From an uncultured bacterium (GTDB lineage Bacteria; Patescibacteriota; Dojkabacteria; B142; OLB20), in assembly GCA_937889205.1 (NCBI GenBank), contig CALARN010000147.1, forward strand, positions 1-11,391: 11,391 bases of DNA. The letters run 5' to 3'. A program made the position numbers and the translations under genes. The notes under the pieces are model-generated. The model saw only the letters and a list, made by a program, of their open reading frames with translations. It ran no database searches and was not told the DNA's origin. This document shows positions 1 to 6,660 of the stretch, piece after piece. Each line of letters opens with the position of its first letter. Position 1 is the stretch's first letter.

Positions 1-83
1 AATTTGTTTTCTTTCGCAATCGATTGATTGGTCCACTGAGAAAGGCAACTACCAATGCAATATTTGATGCCCTAAAGGGGTAA
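1..83 (+). CDS. C-terminal end of an unidentified protein (5' partial)
   Basis: Reading from base 3, an open frame gives 26 residues ending in ...RKATTNAIFDALKG and a TAA at 81-83. The other two plus-strand frames close earlier. The composition is protein-like (basic RNRLIGPLRK followed by an amphipathic end). The stop lies only 6 bases before the convergent end of the YoaP-like gene, which fits this compact genome. Too little is visible to name a family, and the stretch could also be non-coding sequence that is open by chance. Confidence 0.4.
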   Translation, partial: FVFFRNRLIGPLRKATTNAIFDALKG

Positions 84-89
84 TAACAT

Positions 90-848
90 TTATATCTCTT
101 TCTTTACAATATTCCTAAACCTTGTTGCAGATATATATCTATCTGCAAGTAACTTGCCGTCTTTGATTAAGTTGAAAACTGAATATATTGTGCCAAAGTT
201 TTGAGCTTCTTCATTTGATGCAAATTTATGAATGGTTATCTTTAATTTATATTCAGATATGACATCTTCAATCTCTTTTATGGATCTAGCTACCCAGGGG
301 CATTGTTTTGAGTAAAAGATATGCCAGCCTGAATATTGTTTTAATTTATCTTCATCATACTTTAGTTTAGCAGAAGCCTTTGAGCCATCAACCTCCAGAG
401 TGAGCAATTGAAATTTATTGTGTTCCTCAATTACATTGAACCCATTCTTCAAAAATAGCTCTTTTTTAGCCATGAAAGCATCTTCACTTGTAATTACTGC
501 TACGCCCTTTTTACCTTGTGCTCTAGCGTCATTTATAACTTCATTTACCAACTCTGAGCCGTGTCCTTGCTTTTTTACTTTATTGGAATTCATCCAAATG
601 CAGTGAATAAATAGATAATCTTTAGCTGCAACCCCTCTTGAGGCAAATTCTCCCGGTATGTATTCAATGAATCCTGCGACCTTTTTGTTTTCAGGGTTGA
701 TGTATAGTTTAATTTTTAGACCTAGTTTGAATTGTGATTCTAGCCATGAAACTTTTAAAGGATAATGTTCATGTTTAGGGTTAATAAAACAGATAGCTTG
801 GGGGTAATCTTTATAATTGTTTGCGGTAACTTCAATGATTGTACTCAT
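90..848 (-). CDS. YoaP-like GNAT N-acetyltransferase
   Basis: This 252-residue cytoplasmic protein has two parts. Residues about 1-150 are a GNAT acetyltransferase fold with acetyl-CoA-binding motif A at 92-97 (KKQGHG, matching R/Q-x-x-G-x-G), preceded by the beta-strand 'YLFIHCIWM' and followed by the usual 'F..NGF' turn at 132-137. Residues about 168-252 resemble the YoaP-type C-terminal domain, a thioredoxin-like unit, with 'YSKQCPW' at 179-185 carrying a single Cys (C183). The total length is close to that of Bacillus YoaP. The family transfers an acetyl group from acetyl-CoA, but its acceptor is not established. ATG start; divergent from the Maf gene with 89 bases between the two starts. 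No Shine-Dalgarno sequence is visible. The family call rests on motif and architecture recognition. Confidence 0.8.
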   Translation of the reverse strand: MSTIIEVTANNYKDYPQAICFINPKHEHYPLKVSWLESQFKLGLKIKLYINPENKKVAGFIEYIPGEFASRGVAAKDYLFIHCIWMNSNKVKKQGHGSELVNEVINDARAQGKKGVAVITSEDAFMAKKELFLKNGFNVIEEHNKFQLLTLEVDGSKASAKLKYDEDKLKQYSGWHIFYSKQCPWVARSIKEIEDVISEYKLKITIHKFASNEEAQNFGTIYSVFNLIKDGKLLADRYISATRFRNIVKKEI

Positions 849-857
849 GTTTAGAAA

Positions 858-886
858 TTGAATATTACTATTTAATTAGATATATT
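858..886 (+). promoter_or_regulatory. Sigma70-type promoter of the Maf gene
   Basis: TTGAAT (858-863), a 17-base spacer, then TATATT (881-886). This predicts a transcript starting near 893 and a leader of about 45 bases to the ATG at 938. It also argues against any upstream start for the Maf gene, because a longer reading frame beginning at 839 would start before the promoter. Confidence 0.5.
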
Positions 887-892
887 AAGTTA

Positions 893-922
893 ATAATACA
901 GAAAAATATTGAAATAACACAA
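893..922 (-). promoter_or_regulatory. Possible promoter of the YoaP-like gene
   Basis: On the minus strand, TTGTGT (917-922) is followed after 18 bases by TATTAT (893-898), which would start RNA about 38 bases before the ATG. The -35 match is poor and the region is very AT-rich. It also faces the better plus-strand promoter at 858-886, so one of the two may be spurious. Confidence 0.3.
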
Positions 923-937
923 TTTAAAGTTAGAATC

Positions 938-1603
938 ATGGATTATAAAATAATACTTGCAAGTGCTTCTCCTAGAAGGAAACAGATACTTGAAAAATTA
1001 AATATCCCTTTTACAATCGAACCTGCGGATATCGACGAGTCAGTAATTGAGGAGGAAACTCCATGTCATTATGTAGAAGGATTGGCTATTGAGAAAGCAC
1101 AAAAAATATTTCGGCCCTACCCTGAGGCATTTGTTATTGGTAGTGATCTAACCTGTGATTTAGATGGAGTATCTATTGGTAAAGCGAAAGATGCTGCAAT
1201 GGCAAGAGAGATGCTTAAAAACTTCTCAGGCAGAGAGCATTATGGTAGATGTGGTTGGGCTGTTGTTAAAGGCTCGTGTGTTTTAGCAAGTGGCGTGGCT
1301 ACCACCTTTGTTTCTTTTAAAGATTTAGATGAAGAGCAAATTAATAAATATCTTGATTCGAAGCAATGGTTAGGACTAGCTGGCGCATACGGAGTACAAA
1401 ATGATGGGGCCAAATTCATAAAATTATTTAAAGGGTCTTATTACGATATTCTCGGACTACCGATTTATCATGTTGCTAGTGCTTTAATGTCTTTTGGTGT
1501 AGGGATAACTAGAGGTGATATTGAAAATATTCGTAGGACTGATTCTTTGATAACTATTCAAAATAAACATATCAGTACTAGTAGGCTGGGTTTTAGGCTA
1601 TAA
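938..1603 (+). CDS. maf: Maf-family nucleoside triphosphate pyrophosphatase
   Basis: A 221-residue house-cleaning enzyme of the Maf/HAM1-like fold, expected to hydrolyse non-canonical or surplus nucleoside triphosphates to monophosphate plus pyrophosphate in the cytoplasm. Visible signatures are the N-terminal ASASPRRKQIL (8-18), the catalytic Asp in IGSDLTCDLDG (D70), SGREHYGRCGWAV (97-109) and AGAYGVQNDGAKF followed by GSYYDILGLP (148-175). The 'GSD..C.LDG' block looks like the YceF (m7GTP) subgroup, while the 'AGAYG.Q..GA.F' block looks like the YhdE (dTTP/UTP) subgroup, so substrate choice cannot be called. The usual 'GKP' is GKA here. The start at 938 is chosen because homology begins at 'MDYKIILASASPRR' and a promoter lies just upstream; the 33 extra in-frame codons to 839 are low-complexity. 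Confidence 0.9.
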   Translation: MDYKIILASASPRRKQILEKLNIPFTIEPADIDESVIEEETPCHYVEGLAIEKAQKIFRPYPEAFVIGSDLTCDLDGVSIGKAKDAAMAREMLKNFSGREHYGRCGWAVVKGSCVLASGVATTFVSFKDLDEEQINKYLDSKQWLGLAGAYGVQNDGAKFIKLFKGSYYDILGLPIYHVASALMSFGVGITRGDIENIRRTDSLITIQNKHISTSRLGFRL

Positions 1604-1611
1604 CGAAGCTT

Positions 1612-2166
1612 CTAGCCTTCTAAAGAAAATAGTAAGGCTTCTGAAGGATCGCCTCTCTGTTTAACCTTTTTAAGCTTGTATCCTCCCTCTTGCAGAGTTG
1701 GCCATGCAAATGTTTCGTTACGAAGAGTACTCCTTCTAGAAAAAGGAGCAAGTTGAGTAAAAAAGAGGTAAGGAATGTTGAAATCTAATAGATTCGTTGT
1801 GAAATTCAATAATTCTCTTTCAGTTGAATAATCTAATATGTTTGACAGGAATAGCAAATCTGGTTGAGTTTCTTTAATAAATTTTAATCCTTTTGGTGTG
1901 ACTATATCAAGCGCTTCGATTGTAGTCTCATTATCACCAGTTAATTTCCTATATTGTATGATTTGCCCTTCGTTTACTTCAAATGCTGAAATTTTTGCGA
2001 ATTGGAAATATTGTGAGAAATAGTTAGGCCAATTATAACCAAGGACTGTAGTAATTATTTCTGGAGTTATTATTTTTTTCAATAATGATGGAAATAAATT
2101 TATGGGATCAGATGCGCCCTGTATTGGTGATGAATTAACAAATTTTTTGCCGGCTTCAGAAAACAT
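1612..2166 (-). CDS. Hypothetical protein, possibly methyltransferase-like
   Basis: A 184-residue soluble protein that I do not recognise. No signal peptide or membrane segment is visible. The stretch 'QPDLLFLSNILDYSTERELL' (101-120) looks like the fourth strand and following helix of a Rossmann-type S-adenosylmethionine methyltransferase, where 'D.....SN.L.y' is common. It is followed by a further strand, 'IPYLFFTQLAPFS' (131-143), and the C-terminus 'EALLFSLEG' ends in a beta-strand. However, no glycine-rich SAM-binding motif is visible in the N-terminal half, so the assignment is only a suggestion. It converges on the Maf gene with 8 bases between stops and has its own near-consensus promoter. 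Confidence 0.65.
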   Translation of the reverse strand: MFSEAGKKFVNSSPIQGASDPINLFPSLLKKIITPEIITTVLGYNWPNYFSQYFQFAKISAFEVNEGQIIQYRKLTGDNETTIEALDIVTPKGLKFIKETQPDLLFLSNILDYSTERELLNFTTNLLDFNIPYLFFTQLAPFSRRSTLRNETFAWPTLQEGGYKLKKVKQRGDPSEALLFSLEG

Positions 2167-2193
2167 ATATAGTTAAAATAGTTCAAAGATGTG

Positions 2194-2222
2194 ATTATAC
2201 AATCGATGGTTACTATTTTCAA
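2194..2222 (-). promoter_or_regulatory. Near-consensus sigma70-type promoter of the 184-aa gene
   Basis: On the minus strand: TTGAAA (2217-2222), exactly 17 bases, then TATAAT (2194-2199). It is the best housekeeping promoter in the window. The predicted start near 2187 leaves a leader of only about 20 bases with no Shine-Dalgarno sequence. Confidence 0.65.
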
Positions 2223-2229
2223 ATTACAC

Positions 2230-2245
2230 TATACTATACTAATAT
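2230..2245 (+). promoter_or_regulatory. Possible -10 region for the histidine kinase gene
   Basis: Two overlapping TATACT hexamers (2230-2235, 2235-2240) and a TAATAT (2240-2245) lie 15-30 bases before the kinase start. TTTCAA at 2217-2222 is 17 bases before the last one. No good -35 is present, and this part overlaps the divergent minus-strand promoter, so the exact site is uncertain. Confidence 0.25.
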
Positions 2246-2259
2246 TTTAATAAATTTAT

Positions 2260-3354
2260 ATGGAGACTATGTTAATTACAATAATCTTAGCCGTAGGCTG
2301 GCCTGTACTTATCCTAATGAGTATTCTGATAATCATCCGTGGTCGAAGTTACTCAAACCATCTAAAAAATAAAGCATTAGGGCAATTAATTAAACCCACA
2401 ATAATTGGCTGGATGTTTGGATTGTATTCTGTGGGGATAGTTTCTACGGCATATATGTTAGATATGCCTTGGTACTATACGGTCATACCAGTGTTTGCAA
2501 CATTTCTGCCAGCTATTGTGGTGGTATATTCGACGATTTCTAAATGGGAGAAGCAATCAGTTGAAATTGCAAAATTCTATTCAAATTTAGAAGTGCTCGT
2601 TAAAGAAAAGACACAAGAATTACAAGATGCTTATGAGAAGCAATTAGAGCATGAAAAAGAAATCCAAAAACTGAAAGATCAGTTTGTATTTATTGCAGCT
2701 CATGAGTTAAGAACGCCCGTAACTTCAATCAATTGGTGGATGGAGATTATTCTTGATGATGAAAAAGGCAAGAAATTATCACCTGAACTACGAGAATCAT
2801 TAACAAATATCATGAATTCCAATCAGAAGCTGGTTCACTTGGTTGATGATTTATTAAATGTCGCTAGAATTGAAAGTGGCACAATCCAAATTAAAAAAGC
2901 AGATTGCGATATGATTGAGATTATTAACAGTGTAATTGCAGAGCAAGAGCTAGCCGCCAAAGCGAGAGAAGTTAAAATCGATTTTAAGAATAAGTCTAAG
3001 AAGCTGAAGCTCTTTTCAGATGAGTCAAGGCTGAAGCAGGTAATGACAAATTTATTATCTAATGCAATTAAATACAATCAAGAGAAAGGTACAGTTACAA
3101 TTACTGCCGATGCTACCGATGGCTTTATAGAAGTTGCAGTTAAAGATACAGGTATAGGTATTGAAAAAGATGAAATGAAGATTTTGTTTTCAAAATTTGG
3201 AAGAGTCAAAAACAAAATTACTGAAAAGATTGAGGGTACCGGACTTGGGTTATATGTATCTAAAGAAATTGTAAAAAAGTTGGGTGGTAAGATATGGGCT
3301 GAAAGTGAAGCTGGTAAGGGTACAATATTTAGCTTTAAGATACCTTTGAAATAA
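2260..3354 (+). CDS. Orphan membrane-bound sensor histidine kinase
   Basis: A 364-residue protein. Three hydrophobic segments (about 5-27, 47-67, 71-93) form a small membrane domain with almost no extracytoplasmic sensor. A coiled-coil linker (about 95-140) leads to the dimerisation/phosphoacceptor domain with the H-box AAHELRTP (H148). The ATPase domain shows an N-box SNAIKYN (N268), G1 DTGIGI (296-301), an F-box FSKFGRV (310-316) and G2 GTGLGLY (326-332), so all catalytic elements are intact. It should autophosphorylate H148 and pass the phosphate to a response regulator, but none is encoded next to it, which makes it an orphan. The start could also be the second Met at 2269, preceded by GGAG at 2262-2265, though that spacing is short. 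A broken yjjX-type gene follows after 12 bases. Confidence 0.92.
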   Translation: METMLITIILAVGWPVLILMSILIIIRGRSYSNHLKNKALGQLIKPTIIGWMFGLYSVGIVSTAYMLDMPWYYTVIPVFATFLPAIVVVYSTISKWEKQSVEIAKFYSNLEVLVKEKTQELQDAYEKQLEHEKEIQKLKDQFVFIAAHELRTPVTSINWWMEIILDDEKGKKLSPELRESLTNIMNSNQKLVHLVDDLLNVARIESGTIQIKKADCDMIEIINSVIAEQELAAKAREVKIDFKNKSKKLKLFSDESRLKQVMTNLLSNAIKYNQEKGTVTITADATDGFIEVAVKDTGIGIEKDEMKILFSKFGRVKNKITEKIEGTGLGLYVSKEIVKKLGGKIWAESEAGKGTIFSFKIPLK

Positions 3355-3366
3355 TATTTTATTACT

Positions 3367-3637
3367 ATGATTAACGTCGCAATAGGTACGACTTCAACTT
3401 ACAAACTGAATGCTATTAAAGTAGCTTTACATAAATTAGACTTTAATTTTAAATCTAGCAATCATGGTGTTGATTCACAAGTTAGTGAGCAACCTCATGC
3501 TATTGGTGAAATTAAAATTGGAGCCATAAACAGAGCTAAGGATGCTTTGTTGGGCAGCAATAGTAACTAAAGATGGACAGATATTTTGCGAGCATAGTTC
3601 CAGTTTAGAACTATCTTTTAGATTCACGTTTTTTTAA
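3367..3637 (+). pseudogene. Broken YjjX-type inosine/xanthosine triphosphatase
   Basis: The first frame (3367-3570) encodes 67 residues that match the N-terminal third of the YjjX/NTPase family: 'NVAIGTTSTYK' for the nucleotide-binding loop (family STNPxK), then 'GVDSQVSEQP' and 'GAINRAKDAL' (family SgVseQP and GArNRa.nA). It then stops. In the +1 frame from about 3554, the text WAAIVTKDGQIFCEHSSSLEL (written here in two parts: WAAIVTKDG and QIFCEHSSSLEL) matches the next conserved block of the family ('..vv.d.dG....g.s..f.lP'). The family segment that normally lies between these blocks, containing the acidic 'D.GvgiEgGv' active-site strand, is missing. This indicates an internal deletion of roughly 50-60 bases that also shifted the frame. 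The C-terminal half is not recognisable. The gene would have removed deaminated purine nucleotides (ITP/XTP). Confidence 0.75.
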
Positions 3638-3733
3638 AAGCCTTTGAATAAGTTATTAACTATTGCGCAAACACAACCTTCTAATTGCAAATTGTCTTAA
3701 TATCGCTATTTCAGAGTCTAAACGCCTTGTTAG

Positions 3734-3755
3734 TATTTCAATGTACATTGAAATA
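3734..3755. repeat. Perfect 22-bp palindrome
   Basis: TATTTCAATGT followed directly by its exact reverse complement, with no loop. It is followed by ATTTTG, so as RNA it could form a weak terminator-like hairpin for the kinase/yjjX transcript. With zero spacer it looks more like a dimeric operator. There is no direct evidence for either role. Confidence 0.6.
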
Positions 3756-3807
3756 TTTTGTTATTTATAAAATAAAATCCCATAACATACAGATAAATAC
3801 GATTCAT

Positions 3808-3837
3808 TTGAATTAATTTTGAATATTTGGTTTAATA
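3808..3837 (+). promoter_or_regulatory. Possible promoter of the GNAT-argS gene run
   Basis: TTGAAT (3808-3813), 18 bases, TAATAC (3832-3837), giving a start near 3844 and a leader of about 26 bases. The background is very AT-rich, so chance matches are likely. Confidence 0.25.
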
Positions 3838-3869
3838 CAAAACAAAATTTTACATAAAATTTATATATA

Positions 3870-4241
3870 ATGAGTGTCTTAAATAATGGATTTACGGCAG
3901 CTTTAGTTAATTCCTCAAATACTAGCGCATATTTTGAAGCGAGGTGGCAAACCAAACTAGCCGCGTCTCTTATTATGTATAGAAGACCAATGCCTATTGA
4001 ATATGCAGACATATTTCCTAACGATCAATATTGTTGGCAAGAAAGAGTTGATGTTAGTAGTAGGTTTAAAAGAAGAGGTTTAGCTACATTACTATTACAT
4101 TTTGCTGACGAGCAACTAAACCAATTAGGGCATAGCCAAGAATTGCGTTACTTTGTTGATTTAAATGGCAATGGCTTTATGACGTACCTAGCGGCTCAAG
4201 ATTTACTGCATGAAAATGGGAAAGAATATTTTTTAGATTGA
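3870..4241 (+). CDS. Small GNAT-like acetyltransferase domain protein
   Basis: A 123-residue protein. The region 'QERVDVSSRFKRRGLATLLL' (57-76) matches GNAT motif A: a beta-strand, then R/K-x-x-G-x-A (KRRGLA, 67-72) at the start of the acetyl-CoA-binding helix. 'RYFVDLNGNGFMTYLAAQ' (93-110) would be the following strand and helix. It is shorter than usual (about 140-170 residues) and the N-terminal strands are hard to see, so it is either a minimal domain or trimmed. The ATG at 3870 lacks a Shine-Dalgarno sequence. The next gene begins 7 bases after the stop, which suggests a shared transcript. The acceptor substrate is unknown. Confidence 0.65.
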   Translation: MSVLNNGFTAALVNSSNTSAYFEARWQTKLAASLIMYRRPMPIEYADIFPNDQYCWQERVDVSSRFKRRGLATLLLHFADEQLNQLGHSQELRYFVDLNGNGFMTYLAAQDLLHENGKEYFLD

Positions 4242-4248
4242 AATAATT

Positions 4249-4698
4249 ATGGAAAGTAGTTCATGGTTTTCAGCCAATAAAATAGCGGAAGGTGGAGATT
4301 CTGAGGTTCGCATACATAAGGGTGTCGTTATCAAGAAATGGAATTTACCTATTGAGCAAGTAAAATTGTATCAGCAGATAACAAATGGTCTAACCGGAAT
4401 TGAATTTCAACATGATAGATTTCGTATTTCGATACTTCCTATTGATAACGTATTGAAAAAAGGGTCAGCCGTTTTTTCTACAAGCCAATATGTGATGGGG
4501 AGAACAATAAATACTATTAATCCAGAAGATAAATTGTTATTAGGTAGATATTTCCAAAATCAATTAACTCCTGAGTTAAGCAATATTACAAATGCAAAGG
4601 GAATAAATGTTATTACATGGAATGCAATGCTATTAAATGATAATCAATCAGTCGTCGTTACAGATATTGCATCAAATGTAAGTGCAATTTCATTCTAG
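4249..4698 (+). CDS. Hypothetical protein, possibly degenerate kinase-like
   Basis: A 149-residue soluble protein of unknown family. Its layout recalls a shrunken protein-kinase-like fold: a Gly-containing hairpin 'EGGDSEVRIHKGVVIKKW' (14-31) with a Lys pair at 29-30 where the ATP-binding lysine would sit, a hinge-like 'SQYVMGRTI' (79-87), and a C-terminal 'NVITWNAMLLNDNQSVVVTD' (120-139) resembling a catalytic-loop Asn followed by the metal-binding Asp (D139, in place of DFG). There is no catalytic HxD, and the C-lobe is almost absent. If related to kinases it is therefore probably a binding or pseudokinase module. It lies 7 bases after the GNAT-like gene and 29 bases before argS. Confidence 0.6.
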   Translation: MESSSWFSANKIAEGGDSEVRIHKGVVIKKWNLPIEQVKLYQQITNGLTGIEFQHDRFRISILPIDNVLKKGSAVFSTSQYVMGRTINTINPEDKLLLGRYFQNQLTPELSNITNAKGINVITWNAMLLNDNQSVVVTDIASNVSAISF

Positions 4699-4727
4699 AT
4701 TACTTAGCTTTATATATCCACAAAGTA

Positions 4728-6605
4728 ATGTTAAAATTGCTTATGCAAAAGACATACAAACAACAAATAGAAGTAAAGTTAGCAGAAATAATTTCTGAGA
4801 TGGGAATAGAGCAACAGGTGGAAGTATCGCTTACTCCTCCCCCTACCCCAGATTTTGGCGATTACTCTTCACATTTAGCCTTAGATTTAGCAAGAGTATT
4901 AAAGCAGAATCCTTTAGTGCTTGCAGAAGAATTTGCGAAAAAGCTTAACGATTTAGATTTCATTGAAAAGACAGATATTGTTAAGCCCGGATACCTCAAT
5001 TTCTTTTTGAGTAAAGAAAAATTAGTTGCTTCAATTTTGCAAAATATTATTGAAACAAAGCATCAAGAGGCTATAGATAAGAAAATTGTGATAGAGCATA
5101 CCTCTGTTAATCCTAACAAAGCAATGCATGTAGGGCATTTGAGAAACTCAATTTTAGGAGATGCTTTAGCAAGGTTATTTCGAAGTTTAGGTTATCGTGT
5201 CGAGGTACAAAATTATATTGACGATACTGGTTTGCAAGTTGCTGATACTACCAATGCAATTTTAAGTTTAAATAAACAACCGTTACCAAATCAGCGTTTT
5301 GACGATTTCGCTTGGGGTATTTATGCTGAAATTAACAAGTTATACGAAACAAGAGCAGACTTAGTAGAAAAGCGAAGTCATATTTCAGAAGAAATTGAAA
5401 AAGGGAATAACGAAATAGCTACTCTTGCTTATGAAACTGTCAACAAAATTGTAGATAATCATTTAGAACTGATGTCTGAATTTGGTATTCTTTATGATTT
5501 ACTTGTCTATGAAAGCGATGTGATTAAATTTGGGTTCTGGGAGACTGCTTTTGAAAAGATTAAACAAACAGAGAACTTTAAATTAGAAACTGAAGGTAAG
5601 AATGCCGGTTGCTGGGTGTTGAAAATTGAGGATCCAAGATTTGGTGATAAGGTTTTTGTTAGAAGCAATGGCACAAAAATCTACACTGCCAAAGATACTG
5701 CTTACCATATGTGGAAGTTTGGTCTATTAGATTCTGACTTCAAATATTGTAAATGGCAAAGACAGTTTTTAAATAAAGATGTATATAAGACTGATAAACA
5801 AGGTGAGGAAAAAATAGAATTTGGTAAAGCAGACGAAATTATTAATGTTATCGATGAAAGACAATCTTACCCTCAAGAGATGGTTAAATATGCTTTAAAA
5901 AGCCTAGGATATGAACATGCATCAGAAAATTATCATCATTTAGCTTTTGGTGTAGTAAATCTTTCTAAAGAAACTGCAGCGAAACTAGGTATTGATACGA
6001 GTGATGGTAAAACTTCGTATGCCATGTCAGGTAGAAAAGGTGTTGGAGTCAAGACTAGAGACTTACTTAGTTTACTGATTGAAAAAATCGAAAGCGAAAG
6101 AAAACCAATTATAGAGTTTGACAGTACGGTTATTGCAACAAGTAAAGATGTTGCAGTAGCTGCCTTAAAGCATTATATGCTGAAATCTAATCCAAGTTCT
6201 GCAGTAACTTTTGACTATGAGCAAGCAATACAGTTAACAGGTAATACTGGCCCATATTTACAATACTCCCATGCAAGAGCTGCGGGTATTTTAAAAGCAG
6301 CAGGTGCTTTCGATTACAGCTATACAAAACAAGAGGCTATCACCTCTGGTGAGCTTGAATTAGTAAGAGTTTTAAGTGAGTGGGATGAGCTTAAACGGGC
6401 AACAGCAAAATCGCTAAATTTATCCTTGATAGCGGATTATGCCTTTAGAGTATCCGCAAAGTTTCATAGCTTTTATGAGACAAATATTGTCAATAAAGCA
6501 GAAGATGATGTTAAAAAGTTTAGGTTAACTATTGTCAATTCTTATAAGAAAATTATTGCAGAAGTGTTAGATATTATGGGGATTGTTGCCCCTGAGAGAA
6601 TGTAA
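4728..6605 (+). CDS. argS: Arginyl-tRNA synthetase
   Basis: A 625-residue class I aminoacyl-tRNA synthetase that charges tRNA-Arg with arginine in the cytoplasm. In order: an N-terminal tRNA-recognition domain (about 8-95, with 'PPTPDFGDYSSHLA' at 38-51); the catalytic Rossmann domain with the HIGH-type motif HVGH (134-137) inside 'SVNPNKAMHVGHLRN'; the second signature MSGRKG (433-438), equivalent to KMSKS (ArgRS typically has MSTRKG); and the DALR anticodon-binding domain (about 505-625), opening with 'TGPYLQYSHARAAGIL' (507-522). It is somewhat longer than many bacterial enzymes (about 550-590), with extra charged sequence near 205-230 and 345-370. The start could also be the Met at 4743. 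No frameshift or missing motif is seen. Confidence 0.96.
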   Translation: MLKLLMQKTYKQQIEVKLAEIISEMGIEQQVEVSLTPPPTPDFGDYSSHLALDLARVLKQNPLVLAEEFAKKLNDLDFIEKTDIVKPGYLNFFLSKEKLVASILQNIIETKHQEAIDKKIVIEHTSVNPNKAMHVGHLRNSILGDALARLFRSLGYRVEVQNYIDDTGLQVADTTNAILSLNKQPLPNQRFDDFAWGIYAEINKLYETRADLVEKRSHISEEIEKGNNEIATLAYETVNKIVDNHLELMSEFGILYDLLVYESDVIKFGFWETAFEKIKQTENFKLETEGKNAGCWVLKIEDPRFGDKVFVRSNGTKIYTAKDTAYHMWKFGLLDSDFKYCKWQRQFLNKDVYKTDKQGEEKIEFGKADEIINVIDERQSYPQEMVKYALKSLGYEHASENYHHLAFGVVNLSKETAAKLGIDTSDGKTSYAMSGRKGVGVKTRDLLSLLIEKIESERKPIIEFDSTVIATSKDVAVAALKHYMLKSNPSSAVTFDYEQAIQLTGNTGPYLQYSHARAAGILKAAGAFDYSYTKQEAITSGELELVRVLSEWDELKRATAKSLNLSLIADYAFRVSAKFHSFYETNIVNKAEDDVKKFRLTIVNSYKKIIAEVLDIMGIVAPERM

Positions 6606-6660
6606 TAATGCATTAATGTCTAATTAATGAAGTATGTTCAATAAATCTTAACTTATTGTC

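Larger units (their letters stand above)
3638..3869. other. AT-rich gene-free stretch after the broken gene
   Basis: I see no credible gene here on either strand. It probably contains the decayed 3' half of the YjjX-type gene, a 22-bp perfect palindrome at 3734-3755 and the promoter region of the following gene run. The 83-codon open frame on the minus strand (3761-4012) overlaps the GNAT-like gene and looks random. Confidence 0.5.

Noticed and set aside
418..606. 62-codon plus-strand open frame
   Set aside because: It lies entirely inside the YoaP-like gene on the other strand and has no features of its own.
839..937. Upstream in-frame extension of the Maf gene by 33 codons
   Set aside because: It overlaps the divergent gene's start, is low-complexity, lies before Maf homology begins, and would start upstream of the TTGAAT-N17-TATATT promoter.
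1605..1660. Inverted repeats between the convergent Maf and 184-aa genes (AGCCTT/AAGGCT)
   Set aside because: The stem is only six bases with a 14-base loop and no T-run, and it lies inside the coding end of the minus-strand gene.
3866..3871. TATAAT just before the GNAT-like gene
   Set aside because: It overlaps the ATG itself, so it cannot be the -10 for that start; it reflects the AT-rich sequence.
3761..4012. 83-codon minus-strand open frame
   Set aside because: It overlaps the GNAT-like gene, which has a recognisable motif; the minus-strand protein looks random and ends in AT-rich spacer.
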